A DNA stretch of 29,503 nt from Saccoglossus kowalevskii (GCF_000003605.2 NW_003115455.1:144075-173577); one strand, 5' to 3'. Positions 1-17,442 are shown, counted from the stretch's first letter. Notes: generated by a model not told the origin, from the sequence alone. A program made the numbers and translations.

Positions 1-356
1 GATTTCCAACTTGATGATACGTGCCACTCTCCAAAATAAAATTGAATAATTTTTGTATACATGGAATTAACAGACTATTTTTGTTTTAACATTTCATTTG
101 AAATACTGTCTCTGCTGTTGATTTTTTGTTTTTTAAATTTTTAATAGCCTTTTTAATTTCATTATATGAAATAACATTGTTTAACTCATGGTTAGATAAT
201 TTTGTATCTTCTAATAATTTTAGTGATTGCTTAAAATCAGCATTATTGTTATTATTGTTATATAGTTTGCTGAAATGATCTAGCCACTCATCGCTATTTA
301 TAGTTGAGTCAGGATTAAGACTGTTTTGTTGACAACGTAGTTGTTTTAATAGCATA
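1..356 (-). mobile_element. LINE reverse transcriptase fragment, frameshifted, running off the left edge
   Basis: Read on the minus strand, 355 to 86 encodes the linker that precedes the reverse transcriptase palm in non-LTR retrotransposons: a WLDHFSKLYN stretch, a run of asparagines, then ISYNEIKKAIKNLKNKKS. The last part is the usual lead into the first RT block. The reading frame breaks after about position 120. A neighbouring frame then gives SNEMLK, and a further frame gives LLIPCIQKLFNFILESGTYH down to base 1, which is the expected next RT block. The copy is therefore frameshifted and dead. Its 5' end is probably truncated near 356, and the rest lies outside the window. The clade is not determined. 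It may belong with the other LINE pieces at 6053-6495 and 22664-23917, but no overlapping protein region allows a comparison. Confidence 0.7.
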
Positions 357-851
357 ACCTGTATGTATGTTTATGTGCATGTGGTCAATACAATACAAAC
401 TCTTTGAAGTACAATCGTTTAATGTGAGAAAACACTATTCTTTCACACATGTATTAGTGTAGCACAACAACAAAAATATGATTTTTTATTTCTGTAGGTT
501 GGTTATTATAAATAACATAATTCTTCAATTAATTTGATGATTGACGAATAATTATTTTTGGAGGTGGCTAAATCCAAAGAAGAAAAATTTATAACATAAA
601 ATGACTGACTGTTAGAAAAAAATTGTTGGAGCATAATAACAAATTATTGTATTAGCATAAATCATATAAATCTTTTTTTCAAAATCTCCACCAGAGAACC
701 CAACTGACCATTTCACTGTTATAAAATTTTACAATTTTGCCCACTAAGGGTTCTTCCACAATATTCGAAAATCTTAAATATGTCTTGTATTGACTTTCTG
801 TTTTTAAGGCCTTGAAATTGTGTTAAAAATGTGAAATAAAACAAAAAACAA
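357..851. other. AT-rich spacer, nothing recognised
   Basis: AT-rich sequence between the LINE fragment and the first SINE. No coding similarity, RNA gene or repeat structure was recognised on either strand. Confidence 0.5.
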
Positions 852-1272
852 TCACTGGTAGCATAGTGGTTTTCGGATCAGATTCATGATCAGTAGACCA
901 AAGTTCAAATCCTACCTTAGGCTGAACACTGAATAGGTCAACCCCTACCCTGGTTGAGTGCACCACAGACTCAATGGGAAAGCCAATTTCACTGGCCGAG
1001 ATTCATTCACTAACGAATGCGAATTTGGGGAGGAACTTTGGTTAAGGTCTGCATGTGCTTGTGTTGGCCGAGCCTGGTTGACACCAGGGTGGCGCATTAA
1101 ATTGCCATTTGATAGAGAGATGGCCACATAGCTCTGTCATATATATATGTAGTCCTAAACATGAATATGACTTATGTGGTGTGGTGAAAATGCACTATGT
1201 GTCAGCACTAACACATTTGCAATTTTCACATACAAAAAAAAGTCAGGAGAGACAACAGTACTGTCTTTTTGT
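852..1272 (+). mobile_element. tRNA-derived SINE, copy A
   Basis: The head carries a Pol III type 2 promoter: an A box (GGTAGCATAGTGGT, about 857-870) and a B box (AGTTCAAATCC, about 902-912), spaced as in a tRNA gene. A body of about 350 bp follows and matches copy B (3126-3576) almost from end to end, sharing for example CACTGGCCGAGATTCATTCA and the final AGGAGAGACAACAGT. The copies differ by scattered substitutions and small indels, so they are separate insertions of one family rather than a recent local duplication. Copy A lacks the long A tail of copy B. The tRNA of origin was not worked out. Short open frames inside the element are by-products. Confidence 0.8.
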
Positions 1273-3125
1273 ACATACTTTGCGGTATCCTTGTAATGAC
1301 CTCATAATATGTCAAAATGCATGTTTTGGTTCAATGAAATTTGTCTTGAAACCAATCAACCAGTAGCTTTTCTCATCTGGCTAAGGTGGTAATTGGACAC
1401 AAGACAAACATATTGTGGAAATTTAATATTCATATTGCATGCTATGTCTCTAATCCGATCTGTTTTCTTTGCATTTGTATGATCATTATTAATGGTCATG
1501 AAGATGGGAAAAATAACAGATTTAATATCAAATTAGTGTGGTCATATAGTAAAGTCAGCTGTAGCAAACATTCATGTACTGTATCTGTTGTAGTTCGTCC
1601 CAACTCCTGTGCATTGATTCATGTCTTAACCTTGTGATCCTGGTTGACCTTTCCTTGTTAAGTGCTACTGTTATTCTGGGTATGGATCAAATATCAACAC
1701 AGCTTTATGTAGCAAGGTAGTTATTGAATACAAGTGTTCAGGTCAATACATATTGTTTTCAACCTGAAGAGATAATTGTCAACTGACGCATGGTTATTAC
1801 TTTGTGATGGTTGGCTAGGACAAATGCATGCAAAAAGAATTCATTGCATAGTATATATTCTTTATTCGATTTTGTGAATTTACAGTTCTGGCAGGTTTTC
1901 TGGTTCACCTTGGACCATACATGAGTTCTGTACAACTACCTCACTCTATGTGAACAACACAAGTGCCACCCATGCATGGAACTAATTGGCTATACATGGC
2001 CATACATTTAAGAGTTGTAATTTAATTAAATCCATATTGATAATATTTGTACATAATTGATAGTGTACAGTGTGTGTTCAATGAATCTCATAAAATCTTA
2101 TCAAGATGTTTATAGACCATGATAAAAAATGTATTTTTGGTAGATATTGACAAATAAATGCTATATTTAGAAAATCGGACAGTAATATACTTTGCCACAC
2201 TGTACTATAGTCTGGTCTTGTGGTCAATAAACTTATTATTCCAATCCTTTAATTGTGCTTTCTAACCTCACAATTATTGTTGGCTTCTACAGTGCCAGTA
2301 ATATACACATTGAGCTTATTACAGTGGCTGGCTTTAATGGGAATAACTTGCATATCGTATAATGTTTCAAACCAAGTCAAAGGTTTTGATGAAAATTGGT
2401 TATTAAGACGGTAAGAGTTATTTGCTGTTTATGGTGTGTATTCCAAGGCACATGTTACTAGCTAAGCTGCATGCTTCTCAATTAGAATATTGGTACCTTC
2501 ATTCACTACACTGCTAGTCTTACACTGAAGTCAACAAAGTCATGTACGTTATAATTTATAAACAAAAATATCTATAAATGAAAAAAACATTTATTTAACA
2601 TCATATGAGCTTGTGCAGTAAGACACAGATTACATGGTTAGGTAGAAAATCATAAATTGTCATAGGTTGTCACCACTGCACAACAATTTAAACTATTTGA
2701 AAATAATGTATTATGTATTAATGGGTATATTATACAAGTGCCTGTGGTGCCTGTAAATGAAGTTTTAATTTATACAAGCAGGACTAAAATACTGTTATTT
2801 CATGGTTTTGATATTCCAAACTTGACCAGAATCAAGATTTCTTTTTTCAAAATCAGGACATAAGTTCAACTACACACACTATGTGTCTGTCCATCTCATC
2901 TGTGGCAGCATTGTCAAATTTGTGTTGAATTTTCAGCATTAACACATCTCCTGCTGACAGTAATGTACAGATGGGCAAAATGATCATGAATGGGGGAAAA
3001 ACCAGTGTCAGTAGACGTAAAAGTCACAGCGTACGAGATCCATCTTGGGTTTTTCTTAGAATTGTTTATTTACCAAAGATGAAACTGTCAAAATTGTTCA
3101 TAAATACCTGGACAGTTTCAACCGG
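1273..3125. other. Intergenic or GPI intron sequence, nothing recognised
   Basis: About 1.85 kb of AT-rich sequence between the two SINE copies. Short open frames show no recognisable protein family. If GPI exon 1 lies upstream of the window, this stretch is part of GPI intron 1. Confidence 0.5.
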
Positions 3126-3576
3126 TCACTGGTAGCATAGTGGTTGTCGCATCAGACTCATGATCGGTAGACCCAAGTTCAAATCCATCTTAGGCTGAAC
3201 ATCAAAAAGGTCAACCCCTACCCTGGGTGAGTGTGCCAGAGAATCAATGGGAAGGCCAATTCCACTGGCCGAGATTCATTCACTGAGAATACGACTTTGG
3301 GGGAACCTTGGTTAAGGTCCACAGGTGCTTGTGTTTGACTGAGCCTGGTTGACGCCAGGATTGTGCATTAAAATTGCCATTTGATAAGGAGATGGCCACA
3401 CAGCCCTGTCATGTAGTCCCAAACATGAATATAGCTTGTGTGGTGAAAATGTACTATGTGTCAGCACTTGCACTTGAAATTTGCACATACAAAAATAAGA
3501 CAGGAGAGACAACAGTGGCATTCAATGCCCGGAACTGTCGCCTGGCAAAAAAAAAAACTTAAAAAAAAAAAAAAAA
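3126..3576 (+). mobile_element. tRNA-derived SINE, copy B, with A-rich tail
   Basis: The most complete copy of the family. It has an A box (GGTAGCATAGTGGT) near 3131, a B box (AGTTCAAATCC) at about 3176-3186, the shared body, then a 3' segment ending in two A runs separated by CTT (about 3547-3576). The A-rich end fits priming by a LINE reverse transcriptase. About 45 bases before the tail (GCATTCAATGCCCGGAACTG and following) are absent from copy A. Target site duplications are not obvious. Confidence 0.82.
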
Positions 3577-3818
3577 CTCTGTGACCACTCCATATATAAT
3601 TGATGTTGACAAGCATAGGCAAATTTGTGTCCCCCACATTGTGAATGCTCAATCTGTTTTATCACAGATTGGTTGATACTATGATTTGTGACTATTTGCT
3701 GTTAGAGTGATTTTGCTTAAGGGGCAGTGGTTGTTGTGCCATGACATATACGATGTCAATTGACAGTTATTGTTGGTTTACTCCATATTGAAATGTGCGC
3801 TGCATGATGACCATGTAT

Positions 3819-3908
3819 GAAAAATGTGATCAATTATACCGGTAATACCATGTGCTGCCCATTGAAAAATGTGATCAATTATACCGGTAATACCATGTGC
3901 TGCCCATT
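3819..3908 (+). repeat. Perfect 45-bp tandem duplication
   Basis: Two identical 45-base units, 3819-3863 and 3864-3908, each starting GAAAAATGTGATCAATTATA and ending TGCTGCCCATT. Each unit contains one TACCGGTA palindrome. No difference between the units suggests a recent duplication. Confidence 0.95.
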
Positions 3909-4006
3909 ATTGACATGCTGCATTCTCATTGGTTGATTGGTACCATGTGCAATCATCTGATAACAGGGTAGTGCTTGAGGTCAATATATGAGCATAAGAA
4001 AAAGAT

Positions 4007-4037
4007 TGTGTGTGTGTGTGTTTGTGTGAGTGTTTGT
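4007..4037 (+). repeat. GT-rich microsatellite
   Basis: A TG/GT run with a few interruptions (TGTGTGTGTGTGTTTGTGTG and onward). It is an ordinary simple repeat. Confidence 0.85.
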
Positions 4038-4274
4038 GCAACTCGTCAAGAGTTTTCCCAATCCTGATCATTTTCATCTGAAAATTTACCTTTGTACATA
4101 TATTTGCATGTCATTTACTTATAAACTTTTACACGTAACTGAAATACAAGAGTCCATGGCGTGTGGTTCACCACACTTTCTAATTCTTTCTTCTAAAGCT
4201 ACATGGTATTATAATTGAAATAAGGCACTCTGGCAGTGTGTAAACTGGGCTTGAATAATGTGCCCTGTTATTTA

Positions 4275-4424
4275 AACAATAATGAATCCCCCCACAGTGC
4301 GGCCATATTGGATGAGGAAAGGGTCTATGGCGAGATTATACACGAGACAAAGCTAAACACATTATCACGTCTAGACCCTTCTCTGAATCCAATATGATGC
4401 TGTGGGGGGGGACTCATTATTGTT
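4275..4424. mobile_element. MITE-like fold-back element with about 53-bp terminal inverted repeats
   Basis: The left arm (4275-4327) begins AACAATAATGAATCCCCCCA and ends AAAGGGTCTA. The reverse complement of the right arm (4372-4424) begins AACAATAATGAGTCCCCCCC and ends AGAAGGGTCTA. The arms match over about 53 bases with a few mismatches and one-base indels, leaving a centre of only about 44 bases. There is no open frame. Short size, long inverted arms and little unique centre fit a non-autonomous DNA transposon. The superfamily is unknown because no target duplication is clear. Confidence 0.8.
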
Positions 4425-4587
4425 ATAAATCACTACCAATGTAAAGCTATGATGTCATAAAAACCTCCTCTGCTATACTGGTCAGTGTGTTGTTCTTTAT
4501 TCCCTATGTAATGGATTGATATATAATAGGAATAACCCCCACCACTTGTCTGTGATCAGTTCATTCCATATACACACTGACTACAGC

Positions 4588-4905
4588 TCATGTGAAACTG
4601 GTCAAAATATTGTTGTACATATATATTCTTCTGGGCAGTCTATGTGTGTGAGAGGGGGATACTCGGTGTTCTTTAATTTTACCAAAAATTTCAACCTGGA
4701 TTTCTGCAGCAACAAAATCTGGTATAGAACTAACTGTTATCGTAAAATTGCTTCTTAAAACTGCATTTTTTGTAATTGGCAATCCCCTTCTGTTTATTAA
4801 ATCGAAACAATCACATACATATTGTCTAGCAACTGAAAAGACGATCTCTACTTTCTGGTTACTGAGGATTATCCTAACAAAAGACAAAACTATGGACACA
4901 CATTT
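4588..4905 (-). other. Unrecognised open frame, possibly a decayed coding fragment
   Basis: An open frame of about 105 codons on the minus strand between in-frame stops. Composition around INRRGLPITKNAVLRSNF is more protein-like than the surrounding shadows, and it loosely recalls helix-turn-helix segments of pogo/Tigger-type transposases. No diagnostic motif or catalytic residue is visible, and a + strand open frame overlaps it. A real gene is unlikely; a degenerate transposon piece is possible. Confidence 0.15.
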
Positions 4906-4987
4906 TTACCTAATGGTAATTCACTTGCACTATGTCCTCAGAAACATGAATATTTTTTATAATGCTGAAGCTATCCAACTATTTGAG

Positions 4988-5043
4988 ATCATCTATTTGG
5001 TAGGACATGTGGCTATGTCTGTGGGTGGCCATCTCTCCATGTG
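4988..5043 (-). mobile_element. Short degenerate SINE fragment
   Basis: The reverse complement reads GAGAGATGGCCAC near 5043, followed by ACATGTCCTACCAAAT. These resemble the body of SINE copies A and B (GAGATGGCCACA) and the fragment at 20105-20245 (ACATGTACTACCAAAT, 15 of 16 bases). Only this central-to-3' piece is recognisable. Confidence 0.5.
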
Positions 5044-6052
5044 AGAAATCTGTACATTACTCGTAGATTCATTATTTTGTCAAGAAATCAATGGACTGTC
5101 GAATATCCATTATTTCGTTATTTAATTTATTTTCACCGATTTGTGATCATCTTACACGAGTGGAGGATCATTGTATCTTTACTGCCTTGACCCTGCCCAC
5201 CGCCAGCTCTAGGCAATTGACCCGGTCGTCCACTAGCTATACGCTAAGCGACAACCCCAAGTAATTCAACTCGTACTGGTTGATTAGAACTAAGTGTGTT
5301 CTCAAAAAATGCCAGAAATGTTGTACTCAGACATGTCAAAGATAGCAATAATTTTATTTTTAATTTCTTTAAAATGCCGACTTGCTCGATATGGTTGACA
5401 TTTAATCTGATTAAATTCTGCTTACACATTTATGATTCAAACCTTGAACCACAAACATAACTAAGAAATTGTCGCTGATCAAATGTTTTCATTTACTAAC
5501 ATATACTTTTATAAAAAAAGACATTGTCTTTTTTCTTCTAAACTTTTAAATTTGTAGAGAACGACTAGCATTAACATTAAAAGTTTTTTTGCAGGTATAT
5601 TAGGATTGTGATTAATACAATAACAGTGTTACAAAAACTATCTTAGATGACATCAAGGTCTCTTGTCTGATGTAGATCTAGGATTTCATGCAGATTATGA
5701 CTCATGCCGAGCACTCATTTTGAAAATCCTGCCAATAGAAAGTGTGTATTTGAATTTGTAATGAACAACCTGCATCTTGCACATCTCCTTCATTGAGACG
5801 GTTCTGTAATACAGGAAATGTTCAGAAGATATGGTGCTACATTTCTGTTAGCTTGCAGCTCAGGTCTTGAAGCAACCATGTATATCAGTGCTTAATTACT
5901 GATAGGATTGAATCCAATTATACTGTTTGTTTTTGCCTCCAGTTGAGATTAACTTTCAAGAATATGTGAGTTACCAGATGTACTTTTTAGTAGAATATGA
6001 AATAATATATGCAGGACATGTGAAGATATAAGAATTGCCCACTCCTATGATT
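5044..6052. other. Spacer, nothing recognised
   Basis: About 1 kb of AT-rich sequence with a somewhat more GC-rich patch near 5185-5260. It was inspected as a candidate for the missing GPI first exon, but no peptide resembling the GPI amino terminus was found. Confidence 0.4.
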
Positions 6053-6495
6053 TTAAATAATAACTTTATTGACATTATTCATTTTGAAAAGAACATAGTC
6101 AAATACTATTCTAAGAAACAAAACAAAAATAACAACAACAAAAAAGAAGAGATGAAAATAAATATACTGTTGGCACTGGTTTAGAAAATGGCACTTTCGT
6201 TAATATAAATTGCCAGTTCTATATGTATGTTGCCCATAATATATATAAACTTTGCTTCATTATCTAACATATTGAAATGATGATTTGAGGTTTGTGCTGA
6301 TTGAAATAACCTCATTCTTGCTTCTTTGTGTTGTGGACAATTAATCAGAAAGTGAAATTCATCCTCAACTTTATTAGTACCACACATTTCACACATTCTA
6401 TCATCCGCTTTCAAAGGATATTTCCCACAAAGATGGTAGCTTACCAGCCAAGCATGCTTTTTGCCTTGTAAACTAGAGCAGAACAGATGTGCCAA
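6053..6495 (-). mobile_element. 3' end of a LINE: C-terminal zinc knuckle, 3' UTR and tail
   Basis: On the minus strand, 6495 to 6181 encodes the C-terminal domain of a non-LTR retrotransposon protein. It has a CxxC...H...C motif read as CEMCGTNKVEDEFHFLINC, with a stop codon at 6183-6181. A short 3' UTR follows and ends in CAATAAAGTTATTATT. The LINE at 22664-23917 has the same kind of C-terminal motif and the same CAATAAAGTTATTATT end, so the two are related elements in opposite orientations. The copy is heavily 5'-truncated. Its upstream limit is fuzzy (about 6495-6550), within about 85 bases of the acceptor of GPI exon 2, so it lies in GPI intron 1. Confidence 0.78.
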
Positions 6496-6579
6496 AATAA
6501 GGAACCTCTGACCATTCTCTGACCACTACTGATAGATGATGTACTCAGCTTGAATGCATTAATATTTGATTTATTGTAG

Positions 6580-13489
<6,910 letters not shown>

Positions 13490-14325
13490 ATCTCAAAAAT
13501 ATGATATCTAAATACTGAAATATAGATAGCTGTTATTCTGTGATGACGAAAATATTCATTTAATAATTGCTACTAGTATTTGAGAATCTATTTTTACTGA
13601 AATTTATTTGCAATTGTAGGTATTTTGTCAGTGTGAGTTAATTATTTTTGCTCTATTTTCCACAATCAAATTGCTTCAATATCAAGTTATGTCAACCAAT
13701 GTAATTCTACTGTTATCACAATATATAAGATTTATATTTGACAATCATTATCTGCATTATTTGCTCATGATCTTGGCTCACATCTCATCATATTTGGACT
13801 TTCAAAAGCAAATTAGATATTTAAAAACTGAGAATGTGTGACAAACTTGTCAGGGCCATAATGATTAAGACTATACATATAAAACTGAAGTTTACAAACA
13901 TTGAGACCCTGTCATCAAAAATAACACTGCATTGCTGTAGTTTTCAAATGCTTGATGGTGTTTCTGTTGACATTGCATATTATCACATTGCATCCCAATG
14001 CAACCAGATATTGCTGATGTATCTGGTCTTCATGGATTCTTACTTTTAATATTATTTGAGTGTTTTCATCATCTATTGCTTACCGGTTTGTAGTTGTGTT
14101 TTATTGTCATTTATGTATGTTTACTCAGTACTTTCTATTACCTATGTTGTATATGATAGTTATAATGGTGGACAGTGCTATTCCTCAGCTTATTAATATA
14201 TGTGGTAATATATTTGACATGATTTTTGTTACATTGTTTGCATTTCTTATATGGAAATATGAATAATTCATGACATGCAAGTTACAGACTTTTGCATGTA
14301 AAATGCAGTATAACAATATATAGAA

Positions 14326-14331
14326 AATAAA
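14326..14331 (+). terminator. Candidate poly(A) signal, GPI, proximal
   Basis: AATAAA about 840 bases after the GPI stop codon. No strong GT-rich element directly follows. Confidence 0.35.
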
Positions 14332-15086
14332 ATGAGTAATGTATGTAGATATTGAAATTTGATATGCACAAAGTGTAGATCCTAGTTATATTTGCTCACA
14401 CCAATGGTGAATAAGATTTTACCTAAATTTAGCAAAATATATTTTATAGTGTTCTTAATTTGACAAGCAAAAATTATTGTTAATTTGAGATGAAAAAGAG
14501 TTTATTTACATAGACTTTAGGCTAAAAAACAATTTCTGGTTCTGAGATGACTTTTTTTCATGCTTTCATATTTTCAATATTTTGGCAGAAATTATAAAAA
14601 AGTGTTCTTTTTTTGAACTGAAGCATGTTGACCAGAAACAAACCATTTTTGGCATTAGTTTGGTTGGCTATTTAATCTACATCGTGGATTTTCTGTGCTC
14701 TGTATGAATGCAAGTGTGGTCATTGCATAAAACATAGAGATAAGTTTGAGTTTACGGGAAGAATCCTGTTACCACATCACAGTGATCTGATCTGTTTCTT
14801 GATTCATTTGATTTCACTCTGATTTACTAGATGTGTGTCTTCTTCAGTTCTACAAAGTTTCAATTGTCAGTTTTATTTGTCTTAAATTTGTTATAGCATA
14901 TGCAGTTTATTTACTGGATTGTTCTTATTGCACGTTCATCATAGTATTTTATTGATTGTTTGTTTTGCATTATTTATTTTGTTCAGTGTCTCAAATATCT
15001 ATTCAGTAAGCCTTGGATACAAATGAATGCCAAGATCTCATTGAGAGTGAGAGTGAGAGAGCCACAAGCCCCTCAAATAGTGTTCC

Positions 15087-15170
15087 ATTTTTGCTTGTTA
15101 TCATGTCCACTGATATTTGTAATCATTTATTTTTGCTTGTTATCATGTCCACTGATATTTGTAATCATTT
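15087..15170 (+). repeat. Perfect 42-bp tandem duplication
   Basis: Units 15087-15128 and 15129-15170 are identical, each beginning ATTTTTGCTTGTTATCATGT and ending GTAATCATTT. They lie in the probable GPI 3' UTR. Confidence 0.95.
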
Positions 15171-15535
15171 ATTTTGATTAGTGGATTTTATGGTGAGAGA
15201 AAATGGAACAATATTTATGTGGTTCTCTGAATCACAATGAGGACTCTGTAGCCATTTACATCAAAGGTATATTTTTACAATGATTCACGAGTCTTTCATT
15301 TTTCTGGATCTGAAACATTTTGTATTCTGTTATACAAATACATAATGTTTTGCATGGAAAATAATAGTAGGCCATACAAGTAGTTGTTATTCAAATGTCA
15401 TTAACCTAAATGCATGATTATTATCTCTTAATACCGATATGAGCTGTTCTTATGTAATGAGAAAAAACGTTCAAAAGTCGTATATGTTCTTACTCATTGT
15501 ATGGGCATCAGTACTAGCTTTGCTTTACTCTGTAT

Positions 15536-15541
15536 AATAAA
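15536..15541 (+). terminator. Candidate poly(A) signal, GPI, distal
   Basis: AATAAA with a T/G-rich stretch about 20-35 bases downstream. It is the most convincing polyadenylation context after the GPI stop. Confidence 0.45.
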
Positions 15542-16296
15542 TGGTGGTGAATCAAATGAAATGTTTCTGTGTTTTCATGATTTAAGAACTGTTCTGTTTT
15601 GATCACGAGTATTACATTCATTGCTTACATCCGATCATATAAGACTTTCCATCCATCTCAGCTTGTGCAGCTATCCAACTATCGAGAGAAAATTTATGTG
15701 TTTTCTCTATAACTAAACAACAAATCTAGAATGTGTCCACATTGAGGAGTCATAACACTCTAATATGTGATGGAGATGTCTTTCAAATAAATCAATATGT
15801 CAACAACAACCCCCTCCTCTCCTCACACACATACATGCCTTCAATAATTAACGTGGGATTTCATTCAGTTCAATCAAGTGTCTTTGTATAATATAACCTG
15901 GTCAATTATTATTTGCCATGTTCAGTTACAAATAGAGCTTCAAATGGAATTTTACAAGATTTATATCACACAATTTATTATGATCAAAACTACTCGTAAT
16001 TTAAAATCTTGGCGTGCTTGTGCTTACCCATTTGAAATCTGGAATTTGTATTTACACATATTTTATTTACTTATATCCTATGACAATTTTAATATTCACA
16101 TAATTGTATGTTATGCATCATGCAATTTAAATTTTTTTTTCCTTTCACCTGCAACCAATCCTCCCCCTGTTTTCAAATGAGGCAACACTAATTGTATAAA
16201 ATTATGTCCCGCAAGATCAGGTCGGCACAATATACTAGACTAGTGTAATATCTTACTGTGCTGGGTGTTTAGATTGATAAAATGTTTTTGCTTCTT

Positions 16297-16314
16297 TCTC
16301 TCTCTCTCTCTCTC
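16297..16314 (+). repeat. (TC)9 microsatellite
   Basis: An uninterrupted TC run preceded by CTTCTT. Confidence 0.9.
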
Positions 16315-16361
16315 ATTCAAGAAATATAGTTGCCCATGATACAATATTTAAGTGGAGTTGC

Positions 16362-16399
16362 TGGTGGCGCTGTTCAAATATAGGATGAACGCGCCACCA
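16362..16399. repeat. GC-rich hairpin
   Basis: TGGTGGCGCTGTTCA (16362-16376) pairs with TGAACGCGCCACCA (16386-16399), with a single bulged base, around a 9-base loop. The stem is too short for a typical animal microRNA precursor. Confidence 0.6.
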
Positions 16400-16957
16400 C
16401 CGACGTACATCAAAGTCTGAAAAAAGTAAATCTTGCACATAGTTCTGAGAGTTGTATGACAGACACCAAGGAAACAATTATAATTACAACAAAATGAATA
16501 TACAGTAAACAAAATATTATTACAACTTGTTTTTATCAATATTATGAAATTTCATGTTCATTCTTTCTCATTATAGGTTCTTTTTCGTTTTGACAAGTAC
16601 TTGATTTACTTTGTGCTGCCACGATCTGGAGAGACCGGAGTGACGTCACTATCCAGGATACAGAGACATCTCGTGCTTTCTTTGCATAGCAACCTACCAT
16701 ATTTGATGATCTTTTGGTTACAGTCACTCCAAAGTAAATTGAGTAGCTGCGACTACATCTTCAAAGTTGATTTTCCGCCAGTACGCATTTTCTGTAAATC
16801 ACTGCAGAATTGGTTATAAAATCATCATGTCAAATACATTGTAATATGAAGCAGTAGAAAACGAAAAGTTCTCTCATTTTCTTCTGAGTACATTGCAAAA
16901 AAAAAAACCTTCTTGATAACCAGAGATCAAATCCTTCATTCAACTTTGTTTATTTTA

Positions 16958-17046
16958 CTTTGATTTTGATTTTTTTTAATTCCGCCCTACCTACATCAGA
17001 TGTATGTAGGGCGGAATTAAAAAAACCCCACAAAATCAAAATCAAA
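16958..17046. repeat. Large near-perfect palindrome with a one-base loop
   Basis: The core arms 16976-16997 (TTAATTCCGCCCTACCTACA and on) and 16999-17020 match over 22 bases with one mismatch and only one unpaired base at 16998. The pairing resumes outside the core: TTTGATTTTGATTTTT on the left against AAAATCAAAATCAAA on the right, interrupted by about 9 extra bases (CCCCACAAA) on the right. It may be a MITE or MITE remnant. Confidence 0.75.
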
Positions 17047-17326
17047 AAATTAAATAAGTTGATAGCCAAAATCATTAAAGCCCGCACACTACATCAGATT
17101 TTAATCAAATTGGGCTCTGGAAGAGAGACAGTGACGATTGCACCACGATTTTTTAATATATGTCACTATAATGACACTTGCATGTATAACCGACAGTCCT
17201 TATTTGACACAATTTACATTTGTCGCTGATTCTCAGTATTCTGTTATGTCCGATTAAAATACGTTATTCCATACGAATATTTGAACTATTAATAATCTAC
17301 GTTAGAGATCTATAATACGCCCCTCT

Positions 17327-17340
17327 GTTGTCATAGTAAC
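17327..17340 (+). promoter_or_regulatory. X-box (RFX) motif upstream of the TRIM gene
   Basis: GTTGTCATAGTAAC fits the bipartite X-box, two inverted half-sites separated by AT. It lies about 550 bases before the TRIM start codon. Binding is not shown. Confidence 0.35.
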
Positions 17341-17432
17341 ATCTACCAGCATATATGGATTATTAAAATAAAGTGAGATTAAAGCAAAAATATTTAAAGA
17401 GATGACATTTAGATGTGCGAGGCCACTTGACT

Positions 17433-17442
17433 CTTCCGGAAG
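17433..17442 (+). promoter_or_regulatory. Palindromic ETS-type motif
   Basis: CTTCCGGAAG holds the ETS core GGAA on both strands. It lies about 450 bases before the TRIM start. Such sites are common in animal promoters; function is inferred from position only. Confidence 0.35.

Larger units (their letters stand above)
13490..15560 (+). other. Probable GPI 3' UTR
   Basis: After the GPI stop there is about 2 kb of AT-rich sequence with no recognised gene. AATAAA occurs at 14326-14331 and 15536-15541. The second is followed by a T/G-rich stretch (TGTTTCTGTGTTTT), the usual downstream element, so it is the better distal site. Small open frames here (for example 13834-14266) lack any family resemblance. 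The extent is inference. Confidence 0.45.
15561..17280. other. Intergenic spacer between GPI and the TRIM gene
   Basis: No gene recognised. It contains a (TC)9 microsatellite (16297-16314), a GC-rich hairpin (16362-16399), an exact CRE-type TGACGTCA (16641-16648) and a large palindrome (16958-17046). Overlapping open frames on both strands near 16542-16819 have no recognisable family. Confidence 0.5.

Noticed and set aside
13834-14266. Two adjacent + strand open frames of about 70 codons after GPI
   Set aside because: No recognisable family, and AT-rich hydrophobic composition as expected from T-rich 3' UTR.
16542-16819. Overlapping open frames on both strands
   Set aside because: Neither shows a family motif or a complete gene structure. 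A first exon cannot be excluded but is not supported.
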